From Pseudomonas sp. UBA1879 (lineage in GTDB: Bacteria; Pseudomonadota; Gammaproteobacteria; Pseudomonadales; Pseudomonadaceae), in the NCBI RefSeq assembly GCF_002338065.1, contig NZ_DDHJ01000025.1:51790-115789 (forward strand): a DNA stretch of 64,000 nt, given 5' to 3'. Position 1 is the stretch's first letter. Each line of letters starts with the position of its first letter. Under the pieces are notes generated by a model. That model did no database searches. It was not told the DNA's origin and saw only the letters and a list, made by a program, of their open reading frames with translations. The position numbers were made by a program, and so were the translations under genes. Positions 36,103 to 45,004 of this stretch are shown piece after piece.

Positions 36103-37308
36103 TCAGGAGCCCAGTCCTCTACGCTGGAACGCGGCCCAGTGCTGTATTTGCAAATCCAGGATCTGAACGATCAGGTACTTACATCTGCCACGGATCAATG
36201 CCGGTATCTCTGACATGTCGCGTGTCCGATCCAGCTTGGTGAAGGATTCGAAGTAGTCCGCGATCCCCGCCTCCAGCATGCCGTCGCTGAAACTGTTTCC
36301 GAACATGCATGCGGAAGGAAGTAACCCTTTGTCGGTGATCGCATTCGTCTCAAACTCCAGTCCGGTCTTCGAGGCATCCATCGGCGTTTTTTCATGCACA
36401 TCAGCCCAGGCATGATTCAGCTGTGGCTCGAATACAGAGTCCCGTGCAAAAAGACGGGCGGAAAAACGCGCATCGGAACCGGCGTAAGGCTTGAGGCTGT
36501 AATCCATGGGGTGTGACCAGGACAGCGATGAGCCTTCCCAGCGGGCGATGGTGTCGACGATATCCTCTGAAACCGCCATCGCGGACATATTGGTCCAATG
36601 GAAGTCCTGTCTATAGAACGTTGGCGTGGTGACTTGAAGTTTGTCGAGAATGCCAACCACATCCACTACGTTTAGTTGTGGCTCGTTATTCAACTGCGTG
36701 TAGAGGCTGAAGAACTGGCTCGAACGGTCTAGCTTGGGTGCGAAGAACGGAAGGCGGTTTGGCCAAAAGTACTCTTTCTGCAGCGGTGTGACGAATAACA
36801 CCGTGACCCCTTCGGCCTTGAGTGCCTGGGTAAAGCTAATCATCCCTCTTCGCACGTAGTCGGCGTTGCCTGGTGTTGTCAGAAAGTTTTCTACTGCCGG
36901 CAGCTCAATATCCAGAAGATGACGGCCATAAATTTCTTTGCCCGAGGCAAAGTACACGCGGGAGGATGATCTGAACAAACGGTAATCGAGCTCGTTTTTT
37001 GAGCGAATCATCAAGTCTCTAAAGGCCAGACGATCTCCGAACCATTTTTCGAAGCGGTGATAATTCTTGTCGCTGTCGTACCAGCGCCCCTCCCACGATT
37101 GCGGAAATGTAATCAGTGGACGCAGCTCTTGAACAGGCTGCACAACAGCGTGATACCACTGAACTATAGGGTTGGACTCGATGCGGTCCTGTTTCCATAT
37201 CGAGATGATCGTTGCCATCAGCGGAACGATAGAAAGAAGCAGGAATAGCGTGACAAAAAAAAGCTGAAATCGACTTCGATAGGCAAACAGATGGGCTTTC
37301 CGGCGCAT
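36103..37308 (-). CDS. AlgJ/AlgX-like SGNH acetyltransferase
   Basis: A 401-residue periplasmic protein with an N-terminal signal anchor (about residues 14-36, LFFVTLFLLLSIVPLMATII). The AlgX/AlgJ SGNH hydrolase-like domain has the Asp-His pair in RQDFHWTNMSAM and the nucleophilic-Ser region ACMFGNSFSDGML, plus VYFASGKEIYGR. It is predicted to place acetyl groups delivered by the adjacent MBOAT protein onto a periplasmic glycan. The carbohydrate-binding module of full-length AlgX is not apparent, so AlgJ/PatB-like naming is more apt. Confidence 0.87.
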   Translation of the reverse strand: MRRKAHLFAYRSRFQLFFVTLFLLLSIVPLMATIISIWKQDRIESNPIVQWYHAVVQPVQELRPLITFPQSWEGRWYDSDKNYHRFEKWFGDRLAFRDLMIRSKNELDYRLFRSSSRVYFASGKEIYGRHLLDIELPAVENFLTTPGNADYVRRGMISFTQALKAEGVTVLFVTPLQKEYFWPNRLPFFAPKLDRSSQFFSLYTQLNNEPQLNVVDVVGILDKLQVTTPTFYRQDFHWTNMSAMAVSEDIVDTIARWEGSSLSWSHPMDYSLKPYAGSDARFSARLFARDSVFEPQLNHAWADVHEKTPMDASKTGLEFETNAITDKGLLPSACMFGNSFSDGMLEAGIADYFESFTKLDRTRDMSEIPALIRGRCKYLIVQILDLQIQHWAAFQRRGLGS

Positions 37309-37519
37309 TAAACGTCAAATCCTCTGACACATCGTGAATGGACTACACCGCGTCACAAGGGGCTGAGTTACCGTCGTTAGCGATATGAGGCGCGCGGGAG
37401 TATACATGCCGGGCGCCTCGCGCTGAGCTGTTTTTATGAGAGACGCCGAGGATGTTTGTTTTCTGAAACCTATGGCGTAACAGGCACATTGTCCGGATGA
37501 CAAAGACGCCATTCGGGTC

Positions 37520-38641
37520 TCAGTGGGCGCTCACAAGCTCCTGATACAGCGCCGCATACGACCGCACCATTTTCTCGGCCGTGAATACTTCTTCGTAACG
37601 CTGAGCGGCCTTAATGCCCATGCGCCCGGCCATTGCACGGTCATTCCATAGGGTGTTCATGGCCGCCGCCAAGGCGCTTGAATCCCGCGGTGGAACGACC
37701 AGGCCGGTTTCGTTCGCGATGTTGATAAATGTAGTGCCGCTGCCCATTTCGCAGGAAATCATCGGCTTGCCGTACATGGCACCTTCCAGCAATGAAATGC
37801 CGAACGACTCCGAGCGCAAGTGGGACGGAAACACAAACGCTTCGCACAGGGTCAGCAGTGCGTTTTTATCTTCATCGCCCAACCCGCCCACGAACGTCAC
37901 ATTGTTCAGTCCCAGCGCCTTGGCCTTCGTCTTCAACTCCTGCTCTTCATAGCCGCCGCCCATGATCACGACCGGCAGTCGGGTCTGATGCGCGGCTTCA
38001 AGCAGGAAGTCGAGGCCTTTGTAGTAGCGCAGCGCCCCTACGAACAAAAAGAAACGCTCACCTAACTGCTGCTTCCAATGCGCCAGCCTGGAGGGCGAGG
38101 GAGCAGGGTAGGTCGTACGGTCGAGGCCGTAAGGGATGATGTCGACCTTGTCCTTGAACCGGGTCAACACTTCACTGCTCGCCGCGTAGTTCGGTGACGA
38201 CGCCACGATGCGGTCGACGCTGCCGAGGAAGCGGTTCATTAACGGTGAATACAGTTTGAGCAGGGTTTTCTGTTTAACGATGTCCGAGTGGTAACTCACC
38301 AACGACGGCTTCTTCAGACGGGTCGCGAAGTGGGCCACGTCCATGTACGGCCATGGAAAGTGGTAATGCACGAGATCTGCCTGGGCCGCCAGTTGCTTGA
38401 AATCCCGAATCCCGGACAGCGAAAGACCGGTCGACGCAATGTGTAAGTCCTGCCTGGAGCGGTGGGTGACATGATTGCCCACGATCTGGTTACGTGCCGA
38501 GCCGTTGGCGCTGAGGTACAGCACCTGCGGCTCGATGCCATGGATTGCGCTGCCCTGAGCCAGTTGAAAAATGACTTGCTCGATCCCGCCGCCCGGCGTT
38601 TCTGGGTAATAGGTTTTGAAGAAATGGAGAACTTTGATCAT
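37520..38641 (-). CDS. GT4 glycosyltransferase
   Basis: A 373-residue GT-B retaining glycosyltransferase. The N-terminal acceptor domain starts IKVLHFFKTYYPETPGGGIE and includes LVHYHFPWPYMD. The donor domain starts FFLFVGALRYYKGLDFLLEA, with ESFGISLLEGAMYGKPMI providing the conserved E-x7-E-like region. Its overall look resembles WbpZ-type enzymes of D-rhamnan (A-band) synthesis, which would fit the adjacent GDP-mannose gene. That is an inference; donor and linkage are not readable. Confidence 0.87.
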   Translation of the reverse strand: MIKVLHFFKTYYPETPGGGIEQVIFQLAQGSAIHGIEPQVLYLSANGSARNQIVGNHVTHRSRQDLHIASTGLSLSGIRDFKQLAAQADLVHYHFPWPYMDVAHFATRLKKPSLVSYHSDIVKQKTLLKLYSPLMNRFLGSVDRIVASSPNYAASSEVLTRFKDKVDIIPYGLDRTTYPAPSPSRLAHWKQQLGERFFLFVGALRYYKGLDFLLEAAHQTRLPVVIMGGGYEEQELKTKAKALGLNNVTFVGGLGDEDKNALLTLCEAFVFPSHLRSESFGISLLEGAMYGKPMISCEMGSGTTFINIANETGLVVPPRDSSALAAAMNTLWNDRAMAGRMGIKAAQRYEEVFTAEKMVRSYAALYQELVSAH

Positions 38642-38823
38642 TGCTGTTCCGAACGTACGAATCCAGGTGCGTGGCCGGTGTCGCGTGCAAGGCCCGCCGT
38701 CGAAAGCCGACTTTTACTGAACAGCTCGCAGAGAGGGCTTCGACGGGGCGCGAGCGGGGCCGGCTGCACCCATCATCTGGAGGCAGCCGGCTGGACGGCC
38801 ATGAAAGTGCGGGGGGAGCCCGA

Positions 38824-40263
38824 TCAGTTGGCGCGACCGTACACGTCTTCGAAACGGACGATATCGTCTTCACCGAGGTAATCGCCGCTCTGCACTTCGA
38901 TCAGCACCAGATCGATGACGCCCGGGTTGCTCAGGCGGTGTTTATGGCCAGCGCGAATGAACGTCGATTCATTGGTGTTAAGCATCAGTTCCTGGTCATC
39001 GTTGACGATCACCGCCATGCCACTTACCACGATCCAGTGTTCGCTGCGGTGGTGGTGCATTTGCAGGGAAAGCGACGCCTTGGGCTTGACCACGATGCGT
39101 TTGATCTTGAAACGCTCACCGTTCTCCAGGGTGGTGTACGTACCCCACGGGCGATGCACAGTCCGGTGCAGCAGGTGCAGGGTGTGGCCGGATTTCTTCA
39201 ACTGACCGACGATGTTCTTGACGTCCTGCGCGTGATCCTTGTGCGCAATCATCAGCGCGTCCGGGGTGTCGACGACCAGCAAATCCTGAACGCCGACCAG
39301 CGCGGTCAGACGGTCTTCACTGTTGACGTAGTTGTTCTTCGCGCCATGGGACAGGACCTCGCCTTCGAAGCGGTTGCCGTGTTCGTCTTCGGGGGTAAGT
39401 TCACTGACGGCGTTCCATGAACCGATGTCGCTCCAGCCGATGTCGCAGGCCACGGTCACGACCTTGTCTGAGCGTTCCATCAGCGCGTAGTCGATGGAGA
39501 TGTCCGGAACGTCGCCGAACGAAGCGGGGTCCAGCGCCAGGCAGCGGTAGCGGTCGGCCTGTGTCAGACGCGAACGTTCCATTGCGACTGCAACGGCGCT
39601 AAGGACGTCCGGGGCATGTTTGGCGAACTCTTCCAGCACGGTTCCGACCTTGAAGCAGAACATGCCGGAGTTCCAGAAGTAGTTGCCTGCTGCCAGATAG
39701 GATTCGGCGGTCGCCAAGTCCGGTTTCTCGACGAAGCGTGCGACTTGCAGGCCGCCGTTCGAATCGATGGACGTTCCCGCTTCGATGTAGCCAAAGCCGG
39801 TTTCCGGGTATTGAGGCTTGATGCCGAAGGTGACCAGAAAGCCTTTTTCTGACAATTGCACGGCATTGGCGACCGCTTGTGCGAAAGCGGCTTCGTGCTG
39901 GATGAGGTGGTCGGCAGCAAGAACCAGCATGTGGGCGTCGGAGCCGTGAGCTTCTTTCAGCTGCAGGGCTGCGAGCGCGACGGCCGCTGCTGTGTTGCGG
40001 CCAAAAGGCTCAAGGATGTAGCTCTGAGCGACACCCGTGGTGTTGACGGTCCGATACTCGTCTTCCGTTTTGAAGAGCAATTCGCGGTTGGTGACCGTCA
40101 GCACTTCTGAGACGTTTTCCAGCGCCGCCGCACGCAGGAAAGTCTTCTGAATCAGGTTCTGTCCGTCAGGCAGCGTCATGAACGGCTTGGGGTGGGCCTC
40201 GCGGGATACGGGCCACAACCGGCTACCAACGCCACCAGACAAAATTACGGGTATCAATCCCAT
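38824..40263 (-). CDS. Mannose-1-phosphate guanylyltransferase / mannose-6-phosphate isomerase
   Basis: A 479-residue bifunctional enzyme making GDP-mannose (AlgA/WbpW/ManC family). The N-terminal nucleotidyltransferase has LSGGVGSRLWPVSREAHPKP and the mid-domain FVEKPD. The C-terminal type II PMI cupin has the metal-binding QMHHHRSEHWIVVSG. GDP-mannose would feed gmd at 53994 and the mannose- or rhamnose-type transferases here. The equally similar paralogues algA and wbpW cannot be told apart by sequence alone; the context favours the LPS paralogue wbpW. Confidence 0.93.
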   Translation of the reverse strand: MGLIPVILSGGVGSRLWPVSREAHPKPFMTLPDGQNLIQKTFLRAAALENVSEVLTVTNRELLFKTEDEYRTVNTTGVAQSYILEPFGRNTAAAVALAALQLKEAHGSDAHMLVLAADHLIQHEAAFAQAVANAVQLSEKGFLVTFGIKPQYPETGFGYIEAGTSIDSNGGLQVARFVEKPDLATAESYLAAGNYFWNSGMFCFKVGTVLEEFAKHAPDVLSAVAVAMERSRLTQADRYRCLALDPASFGDVPDISIDYALMERSDKVVTVACDIGWSDIGSWNAVSELTPEDEHGNRFEGEVLSHGAKNNYVNSEDRLTALVGVQDLLVVDTPDALMIAHKDHAQDVKNIVGQLKKSGHTLHLLHRTVHRPWGTYTTLENGERFKIKRIVVKPKASLSLQMHHHRSEHWIVVSGMAVIVNDDQELMLNTNESTFIRAGHKHRLSNPGVIDLVLIEVQSGDYLGEDDIVRFEDVYGRAN

Positions 40264-40363
40264 GTTTTTTCAATCCTTAAAGTGCCAAATGGTTGCAACT
40301 TGAAATAACAACGCCATGCGGGCTCGCGGCACTGTCCGATGTGCTCGGCTCTGTGAAAGCACA

Positions 40364-40409
40364 GAGACGAAGCCGTCCGATTCAACCCGATTTCACGGGG
40401 CTTCGTCTC
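40364..40409. repeat. Inverted repeat with 11-bp perfect arms
   Basis: GAGACGAAGCC (40364-40374) is perfectly complementary to GGCTTCGTCTC (40399-40409), with a 24-nt spacer. It lies between the GDP-mannose gene start and the acyltransferase stop. There is no T tract on either side, so it is not a classic terminator. It may be a processing or protein-binding site. Confidence 0.6.
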
Positions 40410-40460
40410 ATTCTGGAGGGCTGCAAGAATACCAGAGAACTGCAGCCGAAGCTGCTTCGG

Positions 40461-41573
40461 TCAGGGGGGCATCAGCCGTTTGGCATTGGCAAAAACGGCG
40501 AGCATCGTCTTCCGGAAAGCCTTCTTTCTGCGCTCGACCAGATACCCAAGAATGAAGACAGGGATCAGCGTGCCCAGATAAACCATTCCTCTCAGAACAG
40601 GGCTATAGAAATCCCCGGTTGGTCCCAGTTCCGCCTGCCAGAAAATAAGCAGCGGGAAGTGAAAGATATACAGGCTGAACGTGTAGGAGGCGAGCTGTCG
40701 GATGCACGTTGCAGCACGACCATTGGCGTTGAATCCCGTGGACAGGCACATCCGACGGACAGCAAAGAGGTGGACGGCGACCAATGCTGCAAGCAGATAT
40801 CCCCAGCCACAATTGGCGGCGCCATCCAGTCCATGGCCGAAGATGCGTTCGATGTGCATCCCCACCAGCGGATACGACCAGTCCCGCGGGTTGCTCAACT
40901 GCAACGCAACGAACACCACGGGAGGCGCCACGCACATTAACCACAGGGGGAAACGTCCCAGGTTGAAACGATCGCGGCAGCGATAAATGGCTACGCCGGT
41001 CAGCCAGATCGGGAGCAGCAGCCACTGTTTAGGGCCTGTCAGCACCAGTGCCAGCAGCACGAGGCCGACTCGCCAATGCCCCCGAGTGAACATTGCCAGC
41101 CCATAAATGACGTAACACCACACCTCGAATGACAGACTCCAGTACGGGCCGTTGCCGAACGGTCGGATATCGTCCCACCAGAACTCGTTGGTGAATGACA
41201 GCGTACGGCTGAAGTAGTAGAGCGGCGTCTGAAGTTGAAACGCGTCTGGGTAGAGCGCCGGGTTTATGCGGCTGCCCAGGCTCATGAGCAGCCAAGACAA
41301 CAGCACGGCGATGACAGCCACAGGGAATATTCTTGCGATGCGGTTGACGCTGTAGGTCAGGCCGTCCCGCTCTTTCGTGTCCACTGCGTGGCTGATGACG
41401 TAGCCGGATAGCACAAAAAATACCACCACCGCGTCATATCCGAAGTTATAACGGTCTGTTATCGCGGCCTGGCCAGCCGTCAGCGGGTAATGGGAAACCA
41501 TCACCGTGGCGGCGGCGACGACACGAAGCAGGTCCAGATAAACTGAAAAGGCATCAGGCATTCTGGCAGACAT
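40461..41573 (-). CDS. OafA-type acyltransferase (acyltransferase 3 family)
   Basis: A membrane acyltransferase with about ten helices. The conserved N-terminal block includes LDLLRVVAAATVMVSHYP (catalytic-type His) and FVLSGYVISHAVDTK, followed by VNRIARIFPVAVIAVLLSW. Such proteins acetylate surface glycans. The ATG at 41573 gives 370 residues; an ATG at 41591 is also possible and no ribosome-binding site decides between them. It lies between two glycan genes on the same strand. This is one of three acylation systems in the window. Confidence 0.88.
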   Translation of the reverse strand: MSARMPDAFSVYLDLLRVVAAATVMVSHYPLTAGQAAITDRYNFGYDAVVVFFVLSGYVISHAVDTKERDGLTYSVNRIARIFPVAVIAVLLSWLLMSLGSRINPALYPDAFQLQTPLYYFSRTLSFTNEFWWDDIRPFGNGPYWSLSFEVWCYVIYGLAMFTRGHWRVGLVLLALVLTGPKQWLLLPIWLTGVAIYRCRDRFNLGRFPLWLMCVAPPVVFVALQLSNPRDWSYPLVGMHIERIFGHGLDGAANCGWGYLLAALVAVHLFAVRRMCLSTGFNANGRAATCIRQLASYTFSLYIFHFPLLIFWQAELGPTGDFYSPVLRGMVYLGTLIPVFILGYLVERRKKAFRKTMLAVFANAKRLMPP

Positions 41574-41691
41574 GAAAGGCGCCCCAGGCATTTAGCGAAA
41601 CGCGCGCAGGTCTCTGCATAGGCCGGAACTCGCGACTGGCACTTCCAGTCAAGTGCGTACACCCCGGCATCGTTAGCGATTCTGTAGTGGG

Positions 41692-42891
41692 CTACACGGC
41701 GGTTCGACTTAACTGAGCGACATAAAATTGCGTCTGCAACGCGGCGTGGTCCTTCGCGGAGAGCGACAGTGCCGGTGGATGATAAGTGTCGTAGTGAATC
41801 GTTTTGAGACGTAGCTCTTCGACGTTTCCGATCTCGAAAAACTCATAGTCGTCACGCAGCTTGAATTTCATGTAATCCACGAACGCGAAGTTTCTGGAGA
41901 TGATCATCCGCTTCGACAGCTCGGCCACTTCGCTGCAGATGGCCGACGCTTCCTGCCCGACTTCGCGATACGGCAGCCAGGAGTAGTCCACACCGGCAAT
42001 CGCCTTGTACATCGCGGTGTCGTCCACGCTGCCCATGAAAAACGTACGGGCCAACACTTTGTGTTTTTTTGCGAGGTTGACCAGTTGGTCGATCTGCGAT
42101 GTGTCGGATTGCTTGATCGCTGTCGGATGCAAGCCGGAAAAAATCAGCAGTTTGTGCTTTTCGGGCAGTCGGGCGATGCACTGGATGGCGTAGTCGAAGC
42201 CTTTGTAGCCTCCGAAGAAACCGAAAACGCCAATCAGTCGATCATCGTCGTTCAGACCGAGCCGAGTGACCAGCTCCTGCCGGCAGGCCTGATGATCGTA
42301 TTCGGACTTCTCCTGCTCAGTCGTGTAGCAAAGCGGATGGCATTCGACATTGACCAACTTGAAACGCTGCTGGAGTACGCGTTTGGTCGTTTCGGTATGT
42401 ACGATCACTTTGATCTTATGTTCACGGATGAACTGGAAGAGCCCCAGTTCATAACGTGCGGTTCTGCTGGATTGCCAACTTCTGGCGAAGTTCATAACGG
42501 TCGAGCGGGGTCGGAACACCCATCGAACCAATGATGGGAATGCAACGTCCGCGGAACTGGAACGGCTGAAGAGGGTATGAAACGTGATCGTGGTGTTCGG
42601 GTTCGCTGACAGCAATCGTTTGATGCGCTGAATCGCGACGTGCACCGAATCTGAAAACAGACCGTATTCACATTGAATGGAAACGGCATCGAATGTCTTG
42701 AGTTGTTCGCAGATCGCACCGATGTATTGGTCGGCTTCCGCATCGCTCGCGCCAAAGCTTTTTTTGAGTTCTTGCGGAGGAAGTTCGAATATCGAAACTT
42801 CATTGTCCTTCGTCAGGTTGCGGTACAAGACTTCGGAGAACCGCGCGATGCCGCATTCGAGATTGTAGGATGACACTATCGCTATTTTCAT
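41692..42891 (-). CDS. GT4-like glycosyltransferase
   Basis: A 399-residue GT-B-fold enzyme. The N-terminus KIAIVSSYNLECGIARFSEV resembles enzymes starting with a 'GIA' loop. A comparable loop, NSACGIATYSTKL, opens the third module of the 1115-residue enzyme at 55383. The donor domain begins DRLIGVFGFFGGYKGFDYAI. The conserved late region is SWLPYREVGQEASAICSEVA, unusual in having no clear E-x7-E. It is 5 nt downstream of the ABC ATPase gene, so it belongs to the same operon. Confidence 0.82.
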   Translation of the reverse strand: MKIAIVSSYNLECGIARFSEVLYRNLTKDNEVSIFELPPQELKKSFGASDAEADQYIGAICEQLKTFDAVSIQCEYGLFSDSVHVAIQRIKRLLSANPNTTITFHTLFSRSSSADVAFPSLVRWVFRPRSTVMNFARSWQSSRTARYELGLFQFIREHKIKVIVHTETTKRVLQQRFKLVNVECHPLCYTTEQEKSEYDHQACRQELVTRLGLNDDDRLIGVFGFFGGYKGFDYAIQCIARLPEKHKLLIFSGLHPTAIKQSDTSQIDQLVNLAKKHKVLARTFFMGSVDDTAMYKAIAGVDYSWLPYREVGQEASAICSEVAELSKRMIISRNFAFVDYMKFKLRDDYEFFEIGNVEELRLKTIHYDTYHPPALSLSAKDHAALQTQFYVAQLSRTAV

Positions 42892-42896
42892 GGCGG

Positions 42897-43613
42897 TTAT
42901 CCGATGAGGAAGTCTTCGGTTATTTTTCCGTGCTCAAGCCGGATGCAACGGTTGCAGATACTGTTGATCAAGTCAGGGGAATGTGAGGCCAACACCAGAA
43001 TCGACGCATTGGACGTCATCTCATTCAAGCGCGCGTTCGCTTGCTCCTGAAATTGCGCGTCGCCGACGCCCAGCCATTCATCCATCAAGATGATGTCGGC
43101 AGGAAAGGCAGTCGAGATCGAAAAGCCCAGGCGCACCAGCATGCCGGACGAATAGGTACGCAGCGGCAGGCGGAGGTAGTCGCCCAGTCCGGAAAACTCG
43201 GCGATATCGTTGATCGTCTGTTTGATTTCGCCGGGCTTTACGCCGAGGATCGCACCGCGCAGAAAGATGTTTTCGTACCCGGTGGCTTCCACTTCCATTC
43301 CCAGGGTCAGGTCGAGGAGCGACGTGATTCTCCCGGATGACCGAAGCGAACCGAGGGTCGGCCAATAAACATTGGCCATCACCTTGAGCAAGGTGCTCTT
43401 GCCGGAGCCGTTGTGGCCCAGCAGGCCAATCTTCTCACCCGGACGGATCTCGACATTGATGCCGTCCAGCGCCCGAATGCTCAGATGGTGTTTGGCGTTT
43501 TCGCCAATGCGTCCGCCCGTCACCCACGACAGCGCGTCCTTTTTGAACGAGCGGCGGCCGACGTCCAGAATCGGATAATCCACGGTGACGCCTTCTGCGA
43601 TCAGGTAAGCCAT
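42897..43613 (-). CDS. Polysaccharide ABC exporter ATPase (Wzt/KpsT type, no C-terminal domain)
   Basis: A 239-residue ATP-binding subunit. Walker A is LGHNGSGKSTLL, the signature TYSSGMLVRLGFS and Walker B DIILMDEWLGVGD. It ends shortly after the NBD (EHGKITEDFLIG), so it lacks the Wzt-C chain-recognition domain of the first exporter. The ATG at 43613 opens MAYLIAEGVTVDYPILD. The partner permease ends 2 nt upstream. Without Wzt-C, export is expected to be coupled to synthesis rather than gated by a chain cap. Confidence 0.92.
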   Translation of the reverse strand: MAYLIAEGVTVDYPILDVGRRSFKKDALSWVTGGRIGENAKHHLSIRALDGINVEIRPGEKIGLLGHNGSGKSTLLKVMANVYWPTLGSLRSSGRITSLLDLTLGMEVEATGYENIFLRGAILGVKPGEIKQTINDIAEFSGLGDYLRLPLRTYSSGMLVRLGFSISTAFPADIILMDEWLGVGDAQFQEQANARLNEMTSNASILVLASHSPDLINSICNRCIRLEHGKITEDFLIG

Positions 43614-43615
43614 GA

Positions 43616-44404
43616 TCAGATCCAGTAAGGAATGTGTTTGCGATTGATGAAGAGCGTTGCGAGCGCCGCGATCCACAACACCACGCCCATGGCGAAAACC
43701 AGCCCGGCCGATGCTGCGGGGAAGACGCCGTTGAGCATTGGCTCACGGATCAGGTCGATGAAATAGACGAAGGGGTTGTAGCAAATGACTTCGCTCAAGC
43801 CTGCCAATTGGCTGGGGTGCCACATCACGGGCGTGACGAAGAACAGCAGTTGCAAGGCGCTGGCGACCATTGGCAGCACATCACGGTAGCGGGCGCAGAT
43901 CACGGCCAGCAACGTGGCAAAAGGTGTCAGCGTGAACACCACCAATGCGATCCCCAGAATCGAACACAGCAGGCCGAACCAGGTCAGGTAGCCGTACCAC
44001 ATCAAGAGCGGGATCAGGATGATCCAACTGTGCAGGAAGATCAGCGTGTTGCGGAAGGCGACCCGCATGATGTGGGTAAGTACCGGCATGCTGATCTGTT
44101 TGATGATGTGCCCGGAGTTGATGATTGCGCTGGCGCCCTCGTTGATGAAGGTCAGGATGAAGGTCCAGGCAATGATTCCGCACGCCAGGAAGGGCAGATA
44201 TTCCTTGAGATCCAGATTCAGCAGTCGCGAATACACCAGCCCCAGTCCGCCCACGAAAAACAATGATGTCAGGGTGATCCAGAACGGGCCGATGACCGAG
44301 CGCCGATAACGGCCTTTGACGTCGTGAAGCGCAAGCAAATACCAGGCGTGCCAGCCTTCAATAAAAGTCCCAAGCTCTCTTTTTAGAAAATCGGCCATCT
44401 TCAC
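43616..44404 (-). CDS. Polysaccharide ABC exporter permease (second Wzm)
   Basis: A 262-residue ABC-2 permease with six helices. Typical segments are LLALHDVKGRYRRSVIGPFW, GLGLVYSRLLNLDLKEYLPF and YNPFVYFIDLIREPMLNGVF. It is the first gene of the leftward run 44404-40461 or beyond. It is clearly diverged from the Wzm at 31990-32772, so the two systems are not a recent duplication. Confidence 0.92.
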   Translation of the reverse strand: MKMADFLKRELGTFIEGWHAWYLLALHDVKGRYRRSVIGPFWITLTSLFFVGGLGLVYSRLLNLDLKEYLPFLACGIIAWTFILTFINEGASAIINSGHIIKQISMPVLTHIMRVAFRNTLIFLHSWIILIPLLMWYGYLTWFGLLCSILGIALVVFTLTPFATLLAVICARYRDVLPMVASALQLLFFVTPVMWHPSQLAGLSEVICYNPFVYFIDLIREPMLNGVFPAASAGLVFAMGVVLWIAALATLFINRKHIPYWI

Positions 44405-45004
44405 CGGTTATCTCTCGATGGATACATATAGTTGAAATCGTGCATATGATTACGCCGAATACACCTGAATAAGTGAATAGAGGCAGTTTGGCTTAGGGTC
44501 TGAATCAACCCCGCTGTGGGCCGGGCAGAGAGTTTATATATAAAGAAATTGAAAGGATGTAGGACGGCTCTGAAGTGTCCGTAGGTGGGTATCCATATGC
44601 GTCAGTCCATTGTTCTATATGAAATGTCGTGCTGCCCGACAGATGGCAACTCGCTCCAGCGCGCAGCATTACTTGGCAAGTGGGGAATGCTCGCCGTGTT
44701 CAACATCTGTAAGTACGGCCTGCACATGACGTTCACCCTTCACATTGCGCGACATGGGGCGCTGGCAAATACAACCGGGTGAAGAATCAGGCGACTCAGG
44801 CGCGGCCAGTATATGGGCAAAGTTTGCAGAACTGGCAGAGCGAAGTTGTGGACTTTGAGATTAATTCGCTATATGTCACCGACGTATTCGATCTAATTTT
44901 TTTGAGTGCATTCGACCGAGTGATTGCACCGCGCCATTGCCTTTCCCCCTTCAACCCCTCACCATCGCTTTCCGGTTTTCCGTTTGCCTGATGGACTCGA
45001 CGAA
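44405..45004. other. AT-rich divergent region between the ABC exporter and lapG
   Basis: 600 nt without a convincing gene. It is visibly AT-richer than its surroundings and includes a tttatatataaag stretch near 44530-44545 that could supply a leftward promoter. A 70-codon open frame at 44779-44991 has no recognisable features and is not called. No ops/JUMPstart or REP element is seen. Confidence 0.5.

Noticed and set aside
40461..44404. A complete A-band (wbp) D-rhamnan cluster
   Set aside because: wzm, a short ATPase, GT4 enzymes and a GDP-mannose gene are present, but rmd is missing and acyltransferases are interspersed, so only a similarity is stated.
44779..44991. Small 70-codon open frame in the AT-rich gap before lapG
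   Set aside because: No ribosome-binding site, no domain or leader, and composition like non-coding sequence.
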